Assembly (NCBI GenBank): GCA_023386885.1
Contig: JAEWIX010000008.1
Location: 1 to 64,000 of the forward strand
DNA length: 64,000 nt
Reading direction: 5' to 3'
DNA from: Pseudomonadota bacterium
Lineage (GTDB): Bacteria > Pseudomonadota > Alphaproteobacteria > Rhizobiales > Xanthobacteraceae
Numbering within the stretch: position 1 is the first letter of the stretch; the number at the start of each line of letters is the position of its first letter. The notes under the pieces were generated by a model. That model ran no database searches, was not told the DNA's origin, and saw only the letters and a list, made by a program, of their open reading frames with translations. Positions 60,882 to 64,000 of this stretch are shown piece after piece. The position numbers were made by a program, and so were the translations under genes.

Positions 60882-61556
60882 TCATGACAGCCCGATGACA
60901 CGCTCCGTCAGCGACGGACTGCGTTCGAAGCTGACCAGCGTATAGATGCCGAACGGCGCCACCTTGCGTCGCTCGATCAGGATGGCGTCCTTGTTGGCCT
61001 GCGCCCATGCCTGCAACCGCGCGAAGGGAAATTCCGGGCGCAGCCCAAGTCCGCGGGTGCGCTGCGCGGCCCAGCGTTCGATGGCGGCGGCGACGCCGAC
61101 TTCGGAATAAAGATGATTGACGAGAATGATGCGGCCGCCCGGCTTCACCACGCGATGGCATTCGGACAACACCTGCTCTGGATTTTCGACCAGCGTGATG
61201 ACGAACTGCGCCACCACGCAATCGAATGTCGCATCGGCAAAATCCAGCGTGTGCGCATCCATCAGGTGCACGCCCTTGACGTGAGGATAGCGCCCGCTCG
61301 CCATCTTCGCGCGCGCTTTCGCGAGCATCGCCGCGCTGACGTCGATCCCGGTAATCTCGGTCGAGGCATCGTAATCGTCGAACGAGAGGCCGGTGCCGAC
61401 GCCGACCTCGAGAATGCGACCGCCCTGCTTGCGCGCGGCCATGGCGGCCGCGCGGCGGCCGTTGACCATGATCGGCCCGCAAACGGCGTCGTAGATCGGC
61501 GCCCAGCGGGCATAGGCGGATTGAACGGTCGAGGTTTCGAGATCGCGGGATGTCAT
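60882..61556 (-). CDS. Phosphatidylethanolamine N-methyltransferase PmtA-like
   Basis: Predicted 224 residues, a class I SAM methyltransferase. YARWAPIYDAVCGPIMVNGR opens it; the SAM-binding GRILEVGVGTGLSFDDYD and VTGI-type acidic loop (EITGIDVSAAMLAKARAK) follow; LVNHLYSEVG lies late. This matches PmtA, which converts PE to phosphatidylcholine. It lies 21 bases before the plcP-like gene on the same strand, so pmtA-plcP-agt reads as one transcription unit. Confidence 0.82.
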   Translation of the reverse strand: MTSRDLETSTVQSAYARWAPIYDAVCGPIMVNGRRAAAMAARKQGGRILEVGVGTGLSFDDYDASTEITGIDVSAAMLAKARAKMASGRYPHVKGVHLMDAHTLDFADATFDCVVAQFVITLVENPEQVLSECHRVVKPGGRIILVNHLYSEVGVAAAIERWAAQRTRGLGLRPEFPFARLQAWAQANKDAILIERRKVAPFGIYTLVSFERSPSLTERVIGLS

Positions 61557-61656
61557 CGCCTGCTGCCACCGAATCGTGCGGTTACGACACGGATTCCGGA
61601 TAGCAGCGCTGTACGACAGCGATGCGACGACAGCGACGTCCTGACTAGCCCATCAG

Positions 61657-62463
61657 CTACTTGCGTTCGAAGGCGTGGAAGTGATGCACCGGACCGTGCC
61701 CGTGTCCCACTTCCAATCGATCGGCAGCGGCAATCGCCGCGCTGATGTAAGCCTTGGCCTCGCGCACGGCGCTTTCCAACGCCAAGCCCTTGGCGAGCCC
61801 CGCCGCGATCGCCGACGACAACGTGCAGCCGGTGCCATGGGTGTTGCGCGTGGCAATGCGCGGCGCAGCGAGTTGCACCACGCCGTTACGACGAAACAGA
61901 TAGTCCGTACTTTGCGGGCCGCCGCCATGGCCCCCCTTGATCAGCACCGCCTCACAGCCGAGCGCGAGCAGGCGCTCGCCCTGCTTCGCGATGCCGACTT
62001 CGGATGTCGCCACCGTATCGTCAAGCAACGCCGCTGCCTCCAACAGGTTCGGCGTGATGATGGACGCGCGCGGAATGAGCAGCCGCCGCAAGGCATCGAC
62101 GGCATCCGGGACCAGCAGCCGGTCGCCGGAGGTCGCAACCATCACCGGATCGACCACCACATGGCGCGGCGACCAGCGCACGAGCCCGGCGACGATGGCC
62201 TCGATCACCGTGCGTTGCGACACCATGCCGATCTTCACCGCCTTGACGTCGAGATCGTCGAACACCGCATCGATCTGCGCGGTGACGAATGCCGCCGGCA
62301 CCTCATGGATGCCCGTGACGCCACGGGTGTTCTGAGCCGTCAGTGCGGTGATCACCGACGCGCCGTAGACGCCGCAGGCGGAAAACGTCTTGAGATCGGC
62401 CTGAATGCCAGCCCCGCCCCCTGAATCCGAACCAGCGATGGTCAGCGCAATCGGAATGGTCAT
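61657..62463 (-). CDS. thiD: Hydroxymethylpyrimidine (phospho)kinase ThiD
   Basis: Predicted 268 residues. ALTIAGSDSGGGAGIQADLK, the VTALTAQNT-type helix (VITALTAQNTRGVTGIHEVP), KIGMVSQ and the anion hole GTGCTLSSAIAAGLAKG are ThiD signatures. It phosphorylates HMP twice in thiamin synthesis. No TPP riboswitch is visible upstream, where a palindromic repeat occupies the gap. Confidence 0.95.
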   Translation of the reverse strand: MTIPIALTIAGSDSGGGAGIQADLKTFSACGVYGASVITALTAQNTRGVTGIHEVPAAFVTAQIDAVFDDLDVKAVKIGMVSQRTVIEAIVAGLVRWSPRHVVVDPVMVATSGDRLLVPDAVDALRRLLIPRASIITPNLLEAAALLDDTVATSEVGIAKQGERLLALGCEAVLIKGGHGGGPQSTDYLFRRNGVVQLAAPRIATRNTHGTGCTLSSAIAAGLAKGLALESAVREAKAYISAAIAAADRLEVGHGHGPVHHFHAFERK

Positions 62464-62489
62464 CTCTCGCATCTCACAAACATCATACC

Positions 62490-62554
62490 CGGCCCCGAGC
62501 GGGGCACCCATCTTCTGAAGACAGATGGATCACCGGGTCAAGCCCGGCAACGAC
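62490..62554. repeat. Palindromic intergenic element C
   Basis: Three short hairpins follow each other: GCCCC/GGGGC (62492-62505), CCATCT/AGATGG (62508-62528) and CCGGG/CCCGG (62533-62547). The sequence type resembles dispersed repeats in Bradyrhizobium-group genomes. It lies between the divergent thiD and RAM-domain genes. Confidence 0.6.
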
Positions 62555-62634
62555 GCTCCATCATGACGCCTTGCATCGGCACGGTATTTCCGGCTTTAGT
62601 GAGCGAAATAACGCGCCGTTCGGAGACAATTGCG

Positions 62635-62880
62635 ATGGTTCCCTTCTTCGTGCAGATCAAGTGCAAGCTCGGCCAGTCCTACACTGTCGCCAATGCGCTG
62701 GCCGAAGCCGAGATCGCCTCGGAGATCTATTCGACGGCGGGCGATTTCGATTTGCTGGTGAAGTTCTACGTCGAGAACGAGACCGACATCGGCCATTTCG
62801 TCAATGAGAAGGTGCAGATCATTCCGGGCATTCAGGACACCCGGACCATCATCACTTTCAAGGCGTTCGGCGCCAAATAG
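62635..62880 (+). CDS. Stand-alone Lrp/AsnC ligand-binding (RAM) protein
   Basis: Predicted 81 residues. MVPFFVQIKCKLGQSYTVAN, then EIYSTAGDFDLLVKFYVEN and IPGIQDTRTIITFKAFG are the RAM domain of Lrp-family regulators. No helix-turn-helix is present, so it cannot bind DNA alone; such proteins form ring oligomers and may sense amino acids. GGAG lies nine bases before the ATG at 62635. Confidence 0.9.
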   Translation: MVPFFVQIKCKLGQSYTVANALAEAEIASEIYSTAGDFDLLVKFYVENETDIGHFVNEKVQIIPGIQDTRTIITFKAFGAK

Positions 62881-63088
62881 CCCACCGCGGCAATCCAGGC
62901 GGCATATCCCTCTGTTGAAACGAACTCCTGGCCTGCGCGTTGCCGTCACTCCGGCGCGGGGCAATACCCATGTCGCACGGATGGGGTCGCACGGGTCGCA
63001 GGAAACAGGACTCGACCGGGAATAATTCGGTCTCCGGGTTGTTCGAATCCCTGCAACCCGCATCGATTTGCCCAGGGAGTGATCCATC

Positions 63089-63517
63089 ATGACCATCTTG
63101 AAACTGACCTTCGCCGCTATGGCGCTCGGCGCCTGCATGACCACGGCTCCGGCCGTTGCCGAAACCGTTGCCCTGAAAGCGACGCTGAACGCCGCGTCCC
63201 AGGTCCCAACCAACGACAGCAAGGGCACCGGCACCGCGGCCGTCACCTTTGACACCGCGAGCAAGAAGCTGAACTGGAAAGTGACCTATGCCGGCCTCAC
63301 CGGCCCTGCCACCGCCGGCCATTTCCACGGCCCGGCCGATCCCGGCAAGAACGCGGGCGTCGCCGTTCCGTTCGCCAAGGTCGACACCAGCCCGATTGAG
63401 GGCAGCGCCACGCTGACCGACACGCAGGCCGCCGATCTGCTGGCCGGCAAGTACTACGTCAACATTCATACCAAGGCGCATCCGGGCGGCGAAATTCGCG
63501 GCCAGGTGACGAAGTAA
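63089..63517 (+). CDS. CHRD-domain secreted protein
   Basis: Predicted 142 residues. A signal peptide (LTFAAMALGACMTTAPAVAE) precedes a CHRD domain: LNAASQVPTNDSKGTGTAAV, WKVTYAGLTGPATAGHFHGP and YYVNIHTKAHPGGEIRGQV. The domain, named after chordin, occurs in many bacterial exported proteins of unknown role. GGGAG precedes the ATG. It is followed by a repeat element. Confidence 0.93.
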   Translation: MTILKLTFAAMALGACMTTAPAVAETVALKATLNAASQVPTNDSKGTGTAAVTFDTASKKLNWKVTYAGLTGPATAGHFHGPADPGKNAGVAVPFAKVDTSPIEGSATLTDTQAADLLAGKYYVNIHTKAHPGGEIRGQVTK

Positions 63518-63578
63518 GCGAGCCAACCCGCTCGCGTCATTGCGAGGAGTACTCGGATTGGCGCTTTCAGCCGTCCGT

Positions 63579-63707
63579 CGTCATGGCCGAGCATAGCCGT
63601 TCGAAGAACGGCGTCGCTTCGCTCGCTATTGGGGTCCCGGCCATCCACGTCTTTCTCATTGAGCGGCCCTTAAGACGTGGATGCCCGGCATAAAGCCGGG
63701 CATGACG
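63579..63707. repeat. Palindromic intergenic element D
   Basis: Outer arms CGTCATG (63579-63585) and CATGACG (63701-63707) enclose perfect hairpins GCCGTTC/GAACGGC (63596-63612), CATCCACGTCTT/AAGACGTGGATG (63642-63683) and GCCCGGC/GCCGGGC (63683-63701). This is the commonest style of dispersed palindrome in the Bradyrhizobium group. It fills the gap between the CHRD gene and the cytochrome gene. Confidence 0.75.
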
Positions 63708-63740
63708 AATCACGTTGAATGCATCGCACTCTAAGTTCGC

Positions 63741-64000
63741 TCAATGTTGGTGCGCGCCCTTCGGACGCGGCGGTCCGTCCACCGGCGGTAGCGATTTGAG
63801 ATACACCGCCATCGCGGTGCGATCCTCGGCGCTGAGTTGCGAGGTGTTCTTGATCACGCTCGCCATCGAGCCGCCCGCGGAATCGCCATCAGGCAGCAAG
63901 CCGCTCTCGAGAAAGTAAGAGATATCCTTCTCGCTCCAGTCGTCGAGATTTTTCTGCGTGATGTTCGGCACCCACCCCTTGCCTTCGGGGTTCGGCCCGC
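63741..64000 (-). CDS. Cytochrome c, C-terminal part (cut by window edge)
   Basis: The frame runs off the window. The visible 86 residues read GPNPEGKGWVPNIT, then DISYFLESGLLPDGDSAGGS and SMASVIKNTSQLSAEDRTAM, ending LKSLPPVDGPPRPKGAHQH. The VPNIT, MASV (methionine ligand) and AVYLKSLPP motifs are those of the second haem domain of diheme cytochromes such as those serving periplasmic dehydrogenases. The CxxCH motif lies outside the window. Confidence 0.8.
   Translation of the reverse strand, partial: GPNPEGKGWVPNITQKNLDDWSEKDISYFLESGLLPDGDSAGGSMASVIKNTSQLSAEDRTAMAVYLKSLPPVDGPPRPKGAHQH

Noticed and set aside
61584..61633. ACGACAG/ACGACAC repeats before the pmtA-like gene as a Pho box
   Set aside because: The two CTGTCGT copies on the minus strand are 14 bases apart and a third is further away. 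A PhoB box needs an 11-base period, so I do not claim one.

Overview
The window is 64 kb of GC-rich alphaproteobacterial chromosome. A Caulobacter-type flagellar regulon (CckA, FliX, FlbT, FlaF, CtrA-like boxes), complex-flagellum-type hook and flagellin genes, a giant growth-pole-ring-like protein and typical palindromic intergenic repeats point to the order Hyphomicrobiales, most likely the Bradyrhizobium/Rhodopseudomonas/Afipia group. The family is inferred from protein character and gene order; no database search was run. I saw no rRNA, tRNA, CRISPR array, prophage or insertion sequence.

Layout. 0.1-2.0 kb: a secreted lectin-fold protein and a Tim44-domain membrane protein. 2.1-36.5 kb: flagellar genes in several divergent blocks. 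The minus-strand run is flgB-flgC-fliE-fliQ-fliR-flhB-cckA (export gate, proximal rod, cell-cycle kinase). fliO-fliP run on plus. A second minus run is fliL-fliM-DUF6468-motE-like-monooxygenase-like-large AMIN/TPR protein. flgF-flgG-flgA-flgH run on plus (distal rod, P-ring chaperone, L-ring). Housekeeping genes follow (MOSC, dksA, an oxidoreductase with a divergent HxlR regulator). Then come fliX diverging from flgI-flgJ-flgN, a FlaG-like gene, flaF, flagellin fliC diverging from flbT, and flgE-flgK-flgL on minus. 36.8-48.4 kb: msrB, an FAD oxidoreductase, sixA-like, a universal stress protein, membrane proteins, an SGNH esterase, ferredoxin-NADP reductase, thioesterase, ferredoxin and a lone Hpt protein. 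48.8-54.2 kb: one 1821-residue membrane-anchored coiled-coil protein, a candidate GPR/RgsE polar-growth factor. 54.4-64 kb: dipeptide epimerase, an MFS transporter, threonine dehydratase, a pmtA-plcP-agt-like lipid-remodelling run, thiD, a RAM-domain protein, a CHRD protein and a truncated cytochrome c.

How it works together. CckA starts the phosphorelay to CtrA. Boxes of the form TTAA-N7-TTAA(CCAT) stand in front of flgB/fliO, fliX/flgI, fliC/flbT and the giant protein. Three sigma-54 -24/-12 promoters (GG-N10-GC) stand before flgF, flgI and flgE. The sequence therefore shows a layered flagellar hierarchy. The most interesting parts beyond the flagellum are the pmtA-plcP-agt cluster, the growth-pole candidate with 22- and 44-residue repeats, the uncharacterised AMIN/TPR protein in the motor operon, and a nested inverted repeat plus a 12-bp triple repeat in the gap at 41.3-41.8 kb.
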